A program made the position numbers and the translations under genes. A stretch of DNA of 44,797 bases from CAZUCD01 sp964618855 (GTDB lineage: Bacteria; Sumerlaeota; Sumerlaeia; SLMS01; JANRJK01). The stretch lies in the NCBI GenBank assembly GCA_964618855.1, contig CAZUCD010000008.1, positions 1 through 44,797 of the forward strand, given 5' to 3'. Below, in pieces: positions 8,258 through 16,003 of the stretch; the stretch's first letter is position 1; every line of letters begins with the position of its first letter. The notes below the pieces were generated by a model. That model saw only the letters and a program-made list of their open reading frames with translations. It was not told the DNA's origin and did no database searches.

Positions 8258-8937
8258 GGTTTGAGGGGCTCTAGCCTCTTGGGCGGGTCCGCGCGGCGTG
8301 TGGTGCCGCTGGTCTGGGTATCGTTGGGCGAAGGGTCCTTCGCCGGCCCTGCGGCGGCAAGCAGTTCATCCGCCCGCGCGTCCAGCTCGCGGAACACGAC
8401 CGCGGTCAGGTCCGTCGTGTTGCGACCGTACAGCACGGCGTCCCCGCGCAGCACCATGTCGTAGCCCTCGCGTTCTCCGACGACGGCGACGATGCGCAGG
8501 ACTTCCTTCAGGATCGGGTCGATGGTGCGGCGCTGGCGGTCGCGCAGGTCGCGCTCGATGCGCACCTGGAGGTCGTCCATCTCGTCCATGAGCGCGACGG
8601 CCTCGCCCTGCAGGCGCCGGCGCTGGTCGTCGGAGAGGACGGTGCCCTGCGTCTCGAGTTGCTGCTGCTTGTCGCGGAAAGTGCGCTGGAGTTCGCGCAG
8701 GCGGCGGGCGCGGCCGTCCATCTCCGAGTCGGCGTGCTCGATCGCGCGGCGGATCGCCACGCTCTGGTCGAAGATCAGGTCGAGGTCCACGAACCCCACC
8801 TTGAGGGTGGACAGCGCCGCCGCATTGCCCGAGACGACGGGGGGCGTGTTCTGCGCAGGGGAGGAGCCCATCGTCGCGGCGAGCGCCAACGCCAGGAGGA
8901 CGGGCCGCAGGCGCGGTGCGGGGCCATTCCGCCGCAT
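8254..8937 (-). CDS. OmpH/Skp-family periplasmic chaperone
   Basis: The protein is secreted and predicted to hold unfolded outer-membrane proteins in the periplasm, as Skp does. With the start at 8937 it has 227 residues: a basic N-terminus, a hydrophobic signal segment ('LRPVLLALALAATMGSSPA'), then the OmpH core that begins 'LKVGFVDLDLIFDQSVAIRR'. A long charged helix region rich in Q, R and E follows, as in the coiled-coil arms of Skp. It ends with 'YDMVLRGDAVLYG' and a basic, proline-rich tail. Upstream in-frame codons run through a hairpin and a repeat array (8961-9015), so the longer start at 9021 is unlikely. It heads the lpxC-fabZ-lpxI run, matching the common skp-lpx gene association. 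Confidence 0.88.
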   Translation of the reverse strand: MRRNGPAPRLRPVLLALALAATMGSSPAQNTPPVVSGNAAALSTLKVGFVDLDLIFDQSVAIRRAIEHADSEMDGRARRLRELQRTFRDKQQQLETQGTVLSDDQRRRLQGEAVALMDEMDDLQVRIERDLRDRQRRTIDPILKEVLRIVAVVGEREGYDMVLRGDAVLYGRNTTDLTAVVFRELDARADELLAAAGPAKDPSPNDTQTSGTTRRADPPKRLEPLKP

Positions 8938-8960
8938 GCGGGTTGCGCCCGGCGCGGCAT

Positions 8961-8981
8961 GCACGGGCGGGAGGCCCGTGC
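8961..8981. repeat. GC-rich 8-bp hairpin, likely dispersed repeat
   Basis: GCACGGGC, a 5-base loop, then GCCCGTGC form a perfect 8-bp stem between the ABC ATPase and ompH genes. Similar short palindromes with a GGCACGGGC core are familiar as dispersed repeats in PVC-type genomes and often give spurious 'ARASRPC' peptides. One copy cannot prove that here. Confidence 0.55.
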
Positions 8982-8987
8982 CACCAG

Positions 8988-9015
8988 CGACTCTCGACTT
9001 TCGGCTTTCAACTTT
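8988..9015. repeat. Four degenerate 7-bp tandem repeats
   Basis: Four consecutive 7-mers read cgactct, cgacttt, cggcttt, caacttt. They lie directly beside the hairpin at 8961-8981 and just after the ABC ATPase stop codon. The pattern resembles short tandemly repeated heptamer sequences described from cyanobacteria. Other 7-bp arrays with a different consensus occur near 33501, 35518 and 36021. Confidence 0.6.
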
Positions 9016-9017
9016 CC

Positions 9018-9947
9018 TCACTGCACAATGCCCTTCGTGACCTGCATGAACACGTCCTCGAGGTCGATCTCGAGTTCGCGGACGCTGGTGAACTTGATGC
9101 CGTTCTCGACGAGCGTGTCGGTGACGAGGTCAGCCTCCTGAACGTCGAGGGGGAGGTGTATGCGCAGCGTGGTGCCCTCGCGCTCGACCTTCTCCACGGG
9201 CTTCTTGTTCAGGAAGACCTCCTCCGCCTTGGCCTCGAAGCCCTCCTTGACCTTCACCTCGTAGACGCGTGCGCCGCGGAGCTGGTCCGTGATGGCCTTG
9301 ATGTCCCCCGCGTAGAGCAGCTTGCCCTGCTCGATGATGCCCACGGAATTGCAGAAGTCGGCGAGTTCGGTGAGGATGTGCGAGCTGATGAGGATGGTCT
9401 TCCCCATGCGGCGGAGTTCCTTGAGCAGTTCGCGGAGCTCGATGCGGGCGCGCGGGTCGAGGCCCGAGGCGGGCTCGTCGAGCAGCAGCACCTTGGGGTC
9501 GTGGACGAGTGTCTTGGCGAGGCACAGGCGCTGCTTCATACCGCGCGAGAGCGCCTCGACGGGGGCATCCTTCTTGTGCGTGAGGTCGGTCAGCTCCAGG
9601 ACGTCGTCGATGATCTGCTTCCGGCGGGCCTTTTCGATGCGGTATGCGGCGCCGAAGAAGTCGAGGTATTCCCAGACCTTCATGTCGTCGTAGACGCCGA
9701 AGCTGTCCGGCATGTATCCCATGACTCGCTTGACGTCCTCGGACTGGGTCAGGACGTTGTAGCCGCACACGAGGGCGTAGCCCTGGGTGGGCTTGAGGAG
9801 TGTGGCCAGAATCTTGATCGTTGTCGTCTTGCCGGCGCCGTTGGGGCCGATGAAGCCGAAAATGTCCCCCTCGTTGATCTTCATCGAGAGGTCCTTCACG
9901 GCGACTAGTTCCTTGTAAACCTTGGAGACGTTGACGATTTCGATCAT
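9018..9947 (-). CDS. ABC transporter ATP-binding protein (CcmA/NatA-like)
   Basis: This 309-residue ATPase powers an unknown ABC-2-type exporter. It has Walker A 'GPNGAGKTT' (34-42), Q-loop region 'VMGYMPDSFGVYDDM', the signature 'LSRGMKQRLCLAKTL' (Arg replaces the usual Gly at the third position), Walker B 'KVLLLDEPASGLDP' and the switch His in 'ILISSHILTELAD'. The C-terminal 80 residues resemble the extra domain of CcmA/NatA-type subunits. The ATG at 9947 has a GGAG about 10 bp upstream; the frame stays open further 5' but without conservation. No permease is next to it, so it is an orphan subunit here. It is the first gene of the minus-strand group and may be transcribed from 9948-10169. 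Confidence 0.9.
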   Translation of the reverse strand: MIEIVNVSKVYKELVAVKDLSMKINEGDIFGFIGPNGAGKTTTIKILATLLKPTQGYALVCGYNVLTQSEDVKRVMGYMPDSFGVYDDMKVWEYLDFFGAAYRIEKARRKQIIDDVLELTDLTHKKDAPVEALSRGMKQRLCLAKTLVHDPKVLLLDEPASGLDPRARIELRELLKELRRMGKTILISSHILTELADFCNSVGIIEQGKLLYAGDIKAITDQLRGARVYEVKVKEGFEAKAEEVFLNKKPVEKVEREGTTLRIHLPLDVQEADLVTDTLVENGIKFTSVRELEIDLEDVFMQVTKGIVQ

Positions 9948-10169
9948 GCCTGTTGGGCTCCGTGGGCTCTGGCGTTCGGGTGGCCAAGGGCGGGAGATTC
10001 GCGGAAGGCCGCCCCGGGATGCAAGGCGGAGTCCCAGTGCCCCCCGGCACAATGGCGGGTTTGCACTTGTCGGGGAGTTGTTCCCGGTCTAACTACTCCG
10101 CTGGTTGCAGGGTCGGTTGTTCGGGCTCCCTTGGCCCTGGTGGGGATTCCATGCGGCGGTTGACTTGAC
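9948..10169. promoter_or_regulatory. Divergent intergenic region
   Basis: This 222-bp spacer separates the minus-strand ABC ATPase from the plus-strand thioredoxin/CBM48 gene, so it should carry promoters for both directions. A small hairpin GTGCC-CCCC-GGCAC lies at 10037-10050. TTGTCG and TAACTA, 17 bp apart on the plus strand (about 10077-10105), are only a weak sigma70-like pair. No riboswitch was recognised. Confidence 0.4.
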
Positions 10170-11246
10170 ATGATGAAAGCATGCGCCGGTTTGGCGGGGA
10201 GAGGTTGCCTTTCGGGGCTGGTGGGGTTGGCGCTGTTGGCCCTGCTCGCGATCCCGCGCGGGGCAGCCTGCGACGAGGCGCGGATCCGGTGGCTGGATTC
10301 CTGGCCGGACGGCCTCGAAGCCATGAAGCGGGACTCACGCCCCGTGATGCTCTACTTCTACAACGACAAGGCGCGGCCGTGCGCCGAGATGGAGAACGGC
10401 ACCCTGTCCGACCCCGGCGTGGTCGCGAAGGTGGGGGGATTCGTGCCCGTGCGGCTGCATGAGACGCGGAACCGGGCCCTCGCCAACCAGTACCAGCTCC
10501 TAAAGGTTCCGACGGTGATCTTCCTGGACGCGCAGGGGCGTGAACTGGACCGCGCGGTCGGGTTCAAGCGCGCGGACTCGTTCCTTGAGTACGTCGACCG
10601 ATTGAACGCGCGGGCGACACGGGAGGCCGCGGCGCCCTCCACGGCCACTGGGGCCCGGTTCGACACCGCCGCCGTGGACATCTCCAGGCCCAGGACGGGC
10701 ACCCAGTCCTTCACGTTCACCGCACGCGACGACGCAGCGAAGCAGGTCTTCCTGGTCGGCGACTTCAACGACTGGCGCGAGGACGCGACGCCCATGACGA
10801 AGGCGCCCACGGGGGAGTGGGCCTGCACGGTCCAGCTCTATGACGGCATCTACGAGTACCGGTTCAAGACGGACGAGGGACGCTGGTTCGAGGACCAGAG
10901 GATCAACACGCGCAAGCCGAACCCGTACGGCCAGTACAACTCCGTCGCGGTGGTCGGCAACGCCAAGCGCTCGCCGATCGTCGAGGGCCGCTCGGTAACA
11001 TTCATCATGTACGAGCCCTCTGCCCAATCGGTCGAGATTGCCGGCTCCTTCAACAATTGGGAGCGCCTCAAGATGTTCCGCAATCCGAGCGAGCCCGGAA
11101 TGTGGGGCGTGCGCTACAACCTGAAGCCGGGACGCCACCAGTACAAGTACGTGGTGGACAACCGCTGGATGCCCGACCCGGAGAACTACTCCCCCGCAGA
11201 CGACGGCAACGGCAACGTCAACAGCACTTTCGTCATCGACCCGTAG
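10170..11246 (+). CDS. Secreted thioredoxin-like protein with two CBM48-type domains
   Basis: The 358-residue protein has a signal peptide (about 1-34, hydrophobic 'LVGLALLALLAIP'), then a thioredoxin fold: 'PVMLYFYNDKARPCAEME' (58-75) and the cis-proline block 'KVPTVIFLDAQG'. The first active-site cysteine is replaced: ARPC stands where CxxC is expected, so disulfide exchange would be monothiol or lost. Two glycogen-binding, CBM48-like immunoglobulin domains follow: 'VFLVGDFNDWREDATPM' with 'GIYEYRFKTDEGRWFED' (about 172-260) and 'VEIAGSFNNWERLKMF' with 'GRHQYKYVVDNRWMPDPE' (about 265-357). Such domains bind alpha-glucans or act as interaction modules. The 3' end overlaps the convergent histidine kinase gene by 14 bp. 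The domains are clear; the role is unknown. Confidence 0.88.
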   Translation: MMKACAGLAGRGCLSGLVGLALLALLAIPRGAACDEARIRWLDSWPDGLEAMKRDSRPVMLYFYNDKARPCAEMENGTLSDPGVVAKVGGFVPVRLHETRNRALANQYQLLKVPTVIFLDAQGRELDRAVGFKRADSFLEYVDRLNARATREAAAPSTATGARFDTAAVDISRPRTGTQSFTFTARDDAAKQVFLVGDFNDWREDATPMTKAPTGEWACTVQLYDGIYEYRFKTDEGRWFEDQRINTRKPNPYGQYNSVAVVGNAKRSPIVEGRSVTFIMYEPSAQSVEIAGSFNNWERLKMFRNPSEPGMWGVRYNLKPGRHQYKYVVDNRWMPDPENYSPADDGNGNVNSTFVIDP

Positions 11247-13566
11247 CCATCTCTGCGATCAGCCGCACCAGTTCCTCCGGAACGAAGGGCTTGGCGACGA
11301 AGACCCCGTCCGGGGCGTCATCGCGGCCCTCCCCGTCGTCCGTGATCTGCCCGGATGTGTAGATGATCTTCGTTTCGGGGTGCATGGACCGGATGATGCG
11401 GGCGATGTCGCGCCCCTTGGCCTTCGGAAGCACCAGGTCAATGACGAGGACCGAGATGGTGCGCGTGTACGCCTCTGCGATGGCGATGGCGTCCGCCCCC
11501 GAGACGGCATCGAGGACGCGGAATCCGCCCTCGCGCAAGATCTCCGCCATCGCCGTGCGAACCTGCGGCTCCGGTTCCACGACGAGGATGGTGGCAGGAT
11601 TGCGGCCCGAGTGCCGGCTGCCCGTGGAGTCCATGCGCGGCGCCGACTCGTCGGCGCTCTCCTCGCGGCACCGTGGAAAGAAAATGCGGAAGCAGGTGCC
11701 CTCGCCGAGCTTGGACTCGATGCCGATGAGGCCGGAATGCTCCTGGACGATGGAATAGACGGTCGAGAGGCCCAGTCCGGTGCCCTTTCCCTCGGGCTTG
11801 GTCGTGAAGTAGGGTTCGAAGATGCGCGCTAGGGTCTCAGGGCTCATGCCCGTGCCCGTGTCGCACACGGAGATCATGACGTACTCGCGCCCGGGTTCCG
11901 CGCCGACACCGGTCGCCAGTTGGTCTGAGCCCATCACGTTGCGGGTTTCCACGGTGATGCTCCCGCCGTCGGGCATGGCGTCCCTCGCGTTGATGACGAG
12001 GTTGAGGAGCATCTGGTCGAACAGCGCGGGGTCCATGCGGATGCGTCCGACGCCGCGATCCAATGCGAGATAGAAGCTGATCGCCCCCCCCGCGAAGCGC
12101 TGGAGCATCTTCTCGATGTCCACCACGGCCCCGTTGGGGTCGAGCACGCGCGGCTCGCTGGGTTGCCTCTTGCCGAAGAGCAGCAGGCGCCGGGTCATCG
12201 CGGCGGCCTTCTCCGCGGCGCGCCTCACCTGCTCCAGGTGCGGCAGGATGTGCGCGTCCTCCCGGGTCTGGATCCGCGCGAGGCTTGCGAAGCCCATGAT
12301 GACCGTAAGGACGTTGTTGAAGTCGTGCGCGATGCCCGAGGCGAGGCGGCCAACTGCCTCCAGGCGTTGCGCGGTCTGAAGGCGCCGCTCGGCTTCGCGC
12401 AGGCTTTGTTCCGACCTTGTCCGCTCCGTCGTCTCCTCCCCGTGGATGTGGACGACGCCGTGCAACTGGAGAGGATGGTAGAGCCAGCGGAACTCGCGCC
12501 CGTTGGCCTCCACGGTGAGCCCGCCTTCATTGTCCCCCGACTTGAGAACGCCCTCCACGATGGCGGCGTGGCGCTCGGGGAGGACCTCCTCCAATCCGCC
12601 GATACCCTCCATCAGCTTCATCGCCGCGGGGTTCGCGTAAATGATCTCGCCCTCGGAGTCCGCGGCCAGAATGGGATGAGGGCTTTCGCGGGGGATGCAC
12701 GCGAGGCGCGCGTTCTCCTCCTCGGCCTCGCGCAGCAGGGTGACATCGATGCCAATGCCGACCACGAACTCGGGGCGGCCGCTCGCGCCGTTGAGCGGAC
12801 GCTTGATCGTGAGGATTCGCCGGTTGTGGCCGTTGGAGTCGCGCGTGCGCAGCTCCGGCAGGATCTTCTCCTCACCCGAATCGATCACGTGGCGGTCCTC
12901 GGCGAGGAAGCGCTCCACGAGTTCCGGGTTGCGATAGATGCTGCGCTCGTTGCGCCCGATGAGGGCCTCGGTCTCCGTGCCTCTAAAGTCGGCAAAGGCG
13001 CGGTTGACCAGGTGGAAGGTGCCATCCCCGTCCTTGACGAAGAGCAGGCTCGGGACGGCGTCGAAGACGCGGGTGAAGAACTGGACCTTCTCCGACAGTT
13101 CCCTGCGCGCGCGGACGGCATCGGTGACTTCCGTCCCGTTGAGGACCATTCCACGGACGCCGCGGTCTGCGGAAAAGTCCGTCAGCCGGATGTGGAACCA
13201 GCGGGGAACGCCGTCGCCGTCGCGGATCTCGAACTCGCCGGCATCGACGGGGCGGCCGGGGGTGGAGGATGCGCGCTGGAGGGCTTCGCGGATCCGGTCG
13301 CGCGCGCCATTGTTGCCAAAGAAATCCGCCAATCGAAGGCGGCGAGGGGCGACGTGCCGTGGGCGCAGGAACAACTCGAGCGCGCGCCGGTTCGCATACT
13401 TGATCGCCCCATCGCGGTCCACGACTGCTGCAATCTCCAGCGAGCCGATGAAAACCTTCTTCCAGCGTCCCCCGCGTCCGGAACGCGGGGAACTCGAATC
13501 GGAGCGCCCGGCAGGGTACTCGCTCCCTGAATCATCCGCACTGTTGTGGTCGATCTGCATCGTCAT
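11233..13566 (-). CDS. Cytosolic hybrid sensor histidine kinase with three PAS domains
   Basis: The 777-residue protein has no membrane segment. After a polar N-terminus come three PAS-like domains: about 36-130 ('EIAAVVDRDGAIKYANRRAL'), about 160-275 ('DAVPSLLFVKDGDGTFHLVN', with a PAC tail) and about 290-370 ('PHPILAADSEGEIIYANPAA'). The HisKA H-box is 'LASGIAHDFNNVLTVIMGF', with the phosphorylated His near 413. The ATPase domain has 'DQMLLNLVINARDAM', 'VCDTGTGMSPETL' and 'GKGTGLGLSTVYSIVQEHSG'. A C-terminal receiver has its phospho-acceptor near Asp710 ('VLVIDLVLPKA'). The usual 'VVDDEP' of the receiver reads 'VVEPEP', so one Mg-binding acid is missing. It looks like a soluble-signal sensor; no separate response regulator is adjacent. 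Confidence 0.92.
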   Translation of the reverse strand: MTMQIDHNSADDSGSEYPAGRSDSSSPRSGRGGRWKKVFIGSLEIAAVVDRDGAIKYANRRALELFLRPRHVAPRRLRLADFFGNNGARDRIREALQRASSTPGRPVDAGEFEIRDGDGVPRWFHIRLTDFSADRGVRGMVLNGTEVTDAVRARRELSEKVQFFTRVFDAVPSLLFVKDGDGTFHLVNRAFADFRGTETEALIGRNERSIYRNPELVERFLAEDRHVIDSGEEKILPELRTRDSNGHNRRILTIKRPLNGASGRPEFVVGIGIDVTLLREAEEENARLACIPRESPHPILAADSEGEIIYANPAAMKLMEGIGGLEEVLPERHAAIVEGVLKSGDNEGGLTVEANGREFRWLYHPLQLHGVVHIHGEETTERTRSEQSLREAERRLQTAQRLEAVGRLASGIAHDFNNVLTVIMGFASLARIQTREDAHILPHLEQVRRAAEKAAAMTRRLLLFGKRQPSEPRVLDPNGAVVDIEKMLQRFAGGAISFYLALDRGVGRIRMDPALFDQMLLNLVINARDAMPDGGSITVETRNVMGSDQLATGVGAEPGREYVMISVCDTGTGMSPETLARIFEPYFTTKPEGKGTGLGLSTVYSIVQEHSGLIGIESKLGEGTCFRIFFPRCREESADESAPRMDSTGSRHSGRNPATILVVEPEPQVRTAMAEILREGGFRVLDAVSGADAIAIAEAYTRTISVLVIDLVLPKAKGRDIARIIRSMHPETKIIYTSGQITDDGEGRDDAPDGVFVAKPFVPEELVRLIAEMATGR

Positions 13567-13748
13567 GTACTTCCACGCGGCTTTCCCAGATCAACAGTAT
13601 GTTGAGACTGGTCGAAGGTCCCCCAACCAACCCTGTTTGCCAACAACAATGAGGATGCTGGCGGAAGAGCCAGAATCCGGAGAGACTCGCACGCACTGGC
13701 GGCAAGCTGTGACACCCGGACGAGTCCGCATCTCGGTCGGGTAGGCAC

Positions 13749-13778
13749 TTGACCCTCGAAGCTTCCTTCTGGTTACTC
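13749..13778 (+). promoter_or_regulatory. Possible sigma70-type promoter for the secreted protein
   Basis: TTGACC at 13749-13754 matches five of six bases of a -35 box. GTTACT/TTACTC, 17-18 bp later, is a weak -10. It lies 41 bp before the GTG start of the secreted multi-domain gene, in the 252-bp divergent spacer 13567-13818. Nothing else was recognised in that spacer. Confidence 0.3.
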
Positions 13779-13818
13779 CGGTCTTGTGTGGCAGCCGACC
13801 TTCCGAGGAGTATTCCCC

Positions 13819-15894
13819 GTGCGCACCAATCTGATGGCTACTACGGCAGCGTTGCTGTCGCTCCTGGCAACTTGGATCCCGGCCGAGACCGTGTCCCTCG
13901 GCTCTGTTCAGGGTGATGGCGCGATCGGCACGGCCGGCAATTCGACTGGAAACTTCAACCTGACGACAACCGCCCCGATTCAGCGGATCGTCACCTCCAT
14001 GGCCGTCAGTTCCTCGTTCCCTGCCGAGGCGAGAATTCGTTTGGTGGCGCCGGGAGGGACTCCCGTGATCGACATGCAGCTCTCACCCACGGGAGTGGCG
14101 GGCGGCACGCAGGTCTTCTCGGGGGCGGGGATCGCCAACCCGGCCGCGCTCAACGGGACGTGGACCTACGAGTGCTTCGACAGCTTTCCGGATGCGGGCA
14201 TCGACTGGACGGGGACGGGATTGACTATTTCCCTGGAACCGGCGCTGGCCCCTTCGGCGCTGGGTCCCGAGACTTTCGCGACCTACACGGCGGCGAGCGG
14301 GAGCTTCCAGGGTGTCTTCGCGGCGACGTCAGCCGCCAACGGTCCCATGGGGTGGTTGGAGGCCCAGGGGGCGCTCGGTAATCCCGTGTCCTTCGGGGCG
14401 ACACCGCCCCTTTCGAACGGCGCCCGGGCTGCGTGGTCGCAGGATGGCTTTGCCAATGCCGGGATCGCCGGTGCGGTAAGTCTCAACATCTTCGGGACTG
14501 GATGCGACGAGTGGCTTATCACGCCGATGGTCGATCTGGGCGCGGGGGGCACGGACTACAACCTCTCATTCGACATGGCGCTGACGACCTTTGGAGGGAC
14601 GGCTGCCACGACGCTGGGTCCGGACGATTCGTTCGTGGTTCTGATCTCGGACGATGGCGGGTCCGTGTGGCGGAACACGGGCGGACAGGTGCTGCGGACG
14701 TACACCTCCGCGGACACAATCTCCAACACGGGACAGGCTGTCACGATCCCGGTCACGGGATTCACGGGACTGCGCCGATTCGCATTCGTGGGCTTCAGCA
14801 GCACGGTGAATGCGGACAACGACCTCTTCATCGACAACGTGCGGCTGGAGGTGGCGGCCACCAATTCCGTGGATGTCAGCCAGGCCGATCCGGACTCGTC
14901 GGTGCAGCGGGGCGACTCGGTGTTCTACTCCGTGAACGTGACGAACACGGGGTCGGCTGCCGACAACTTCGCGATTTCCGTGACGGGCAATTCGTTCACC
15001 ACGACGCTGTTCGAGGCCGACCAAACCACTCCGCTGGGCAGCCCGATCAACCTCGGGGCGGGCCTGACGCATCCGATCGAGGTCCGCGTTGATGTGCCGG
15101 CGGGAGCGACGGTGGGCCTGGCGGACACGGCGACGGTCACGGCGCTCGGGCTTTCCACCGACTCCGAGGCGCTCACGACGACGGCGGCGGAGTTCAACTT
15201 CGGTGGTGGCGGCGTCGCGGAGGGGGGCTACTTCTTCGCGAACTCGCTCGCCTCCGGTCTCGCTCCGTCCCGCCCCGTCTTCGCGTGGGTCGACATCTCG
15301 GGCACGGGCACGGACATCATTGGCACGCTGGACGACGATGACTTCGACGGTCCCTTCACGATCGGGTTCCCATTCAGTTACATGGGGACAGCGGTGTCGG
15401 AGTTCTACGTCCACGACAATGGCTTCGTCACCTTTGGGTCCACTCCGCCGACGACGGGACTCAACACCAACGGGAGCATCCCGAACGTGAATCCGCCGAA
15501 CAACGCCGCGGATTGGTTCTGGGACGACCTGAACGCCGATGACGTGGACGTGGCCAACAAGCACGTTTACGTGGGCGCCGCGGGCGGCAACCGCGTCATC
15601 ACATGGGAGCGCTACCCTCGCTTCGTCTTCGGCACGGACCCGGATGCCTGGATTACTGCGCAGATGATTCTGAAGCCCAATGGCAACATCCTCATCCAGT
15701 ATAGCGCAGCGGGTTCGACGATGCCGACGGGAGGCGCCACGGTGGGCATCGAAAATGCCTCGGGCACGGCGGGGATCGAGTACCACCGCGATGGCACCAA
15801 GGGCCCGGTCGCGTTCCCGCTCGCGGTGGAGTTCGGGCTCGACAACACGCAGTTGACGGGCGTGTCGGGCATCGGGGACTGGATGCTTAGGTGA
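13819..15894 (+). CDS. Large secreted multi-domain protein
   Basis: The GTG at 13819 is preferred because GAGGAG lies 8 bp upstream and the product starts with a signal peptide ('MATTAALLSLLATWIPAET' after 'VRTNL'). The 691-residue protein then shows a P-domain-like beta region (about 25-130: 'ALNGTWTYECFDSFPDAGID'), a MAM/choice-of-anchor J-like domain (about 140-345, ending 'NDLFIDNVRLEVAA'), a short CARDB-like domain (about 355-450: 'GDSVFYSVNVTNTGSAADNF') and a C-terminal domain with 'GFPFSYMGTAVSEFYVHDNG' and 'VGIENASGTAGIEYHRDGTK'. This last type recurs at the end of surface proteins in uncultured bacteria. No sorting signal, transmembrane anchor or catalytic motif is seen. It is probably an exported adhesin-like or structural protein. 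Confidence 0.82.
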   Translation: MRTNLMATTAALLSLLATWIPAETVSLGSVQGDGAIGTAGNSTGNFNLTTTAPIQRIVTSMAVSSSFPAEARIRLVAPGGTPVIDMQLSPTGVAGGTQVFSGAGIANPAALNGTWTYECFDSFPDAGIDWTGTGLTISLEPALAPSALGPETFATYTAASGSFQGVFAATSAANGPMGWLEAQGALGNPVSFGATPPLSNGARAAWSQDGFANAGIAGAVSLNIFGTGCDEWLITPMVDLGAGGTDYNLSFDMALTTFGGTAATTLGPDDSFVVLISDDGGSVWRNTGGQVLRTYTSADTISNTGQAVTIPVTGFTGLRRFAFVGFSSTVNADNDLFIDNVRLEVAATNSVDVSQADPDSSVQRGDSVFYSVNVTNTGSAADNFAISVTGNSFTTTLFEADQTTPLGSPINLGAGLTHPIEVRVDVPAGATVGLADTATVTALGLSTDSEALTTTAAEFNFGGGGVAEGGYFFANSLASGLAPSRPVFAWVDISGTGTDIIGTLDDDDFDGPFTIGFPFSYMGTAVSEFYVHDNGFVTFGSTPPTTGLNTNGSIPNVNPPNNAADWFWDDLNADDVDVANKHVYVGAAGGNRVITWERYPRFVFGTDPDAWITAQMILKPNGNILIQYSAAGSTMPTGGATVGIENASGTAGIEYHRDGTKGPVAFPLAVEFGLDNTQLTGVSGIGDWMLR

Positions 15895-15896
15895 TG

Positions 15897-15946
15897 GGCA
15901 GGGGGGCTGGCGGGGACGACATGCTCCTGCCGGCTCCCCGCCTGCC
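15897..15946 (+). terminator. GC-rich hairpin after the secreted protein gene
   Basis: GGCAGG (15897-15902) pairs with CCTGCC (15941-15946), continued by GGGG with CCCC and GGC with GCC around small bulges. It starts 3 bp after the stop codon. No T-run follows, so the termination role is plausible but unproven. Confidence 0.45.
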
Positions 15947-16003
15947 GCCGCCGGGGCGGATTCTACATTTGCGCACGCGTCCGGGGGCTGTGACTTTGCG
16001 CGC

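Noticed and set aside
10077..10105. sigma70 promoter for the thioredoxin/CBM48 gene
   Set aside because: Spacing is right (17 bp), but TTGTCG/TAACTA match the consensus too poorly to list as a separate promoter.
13567..13818. Riboswitch or other structured RNA in the divergent spacer before the secreted protein
   Set aside because: Some short stems can be drawn, but no conserved core of a known class could be matched.
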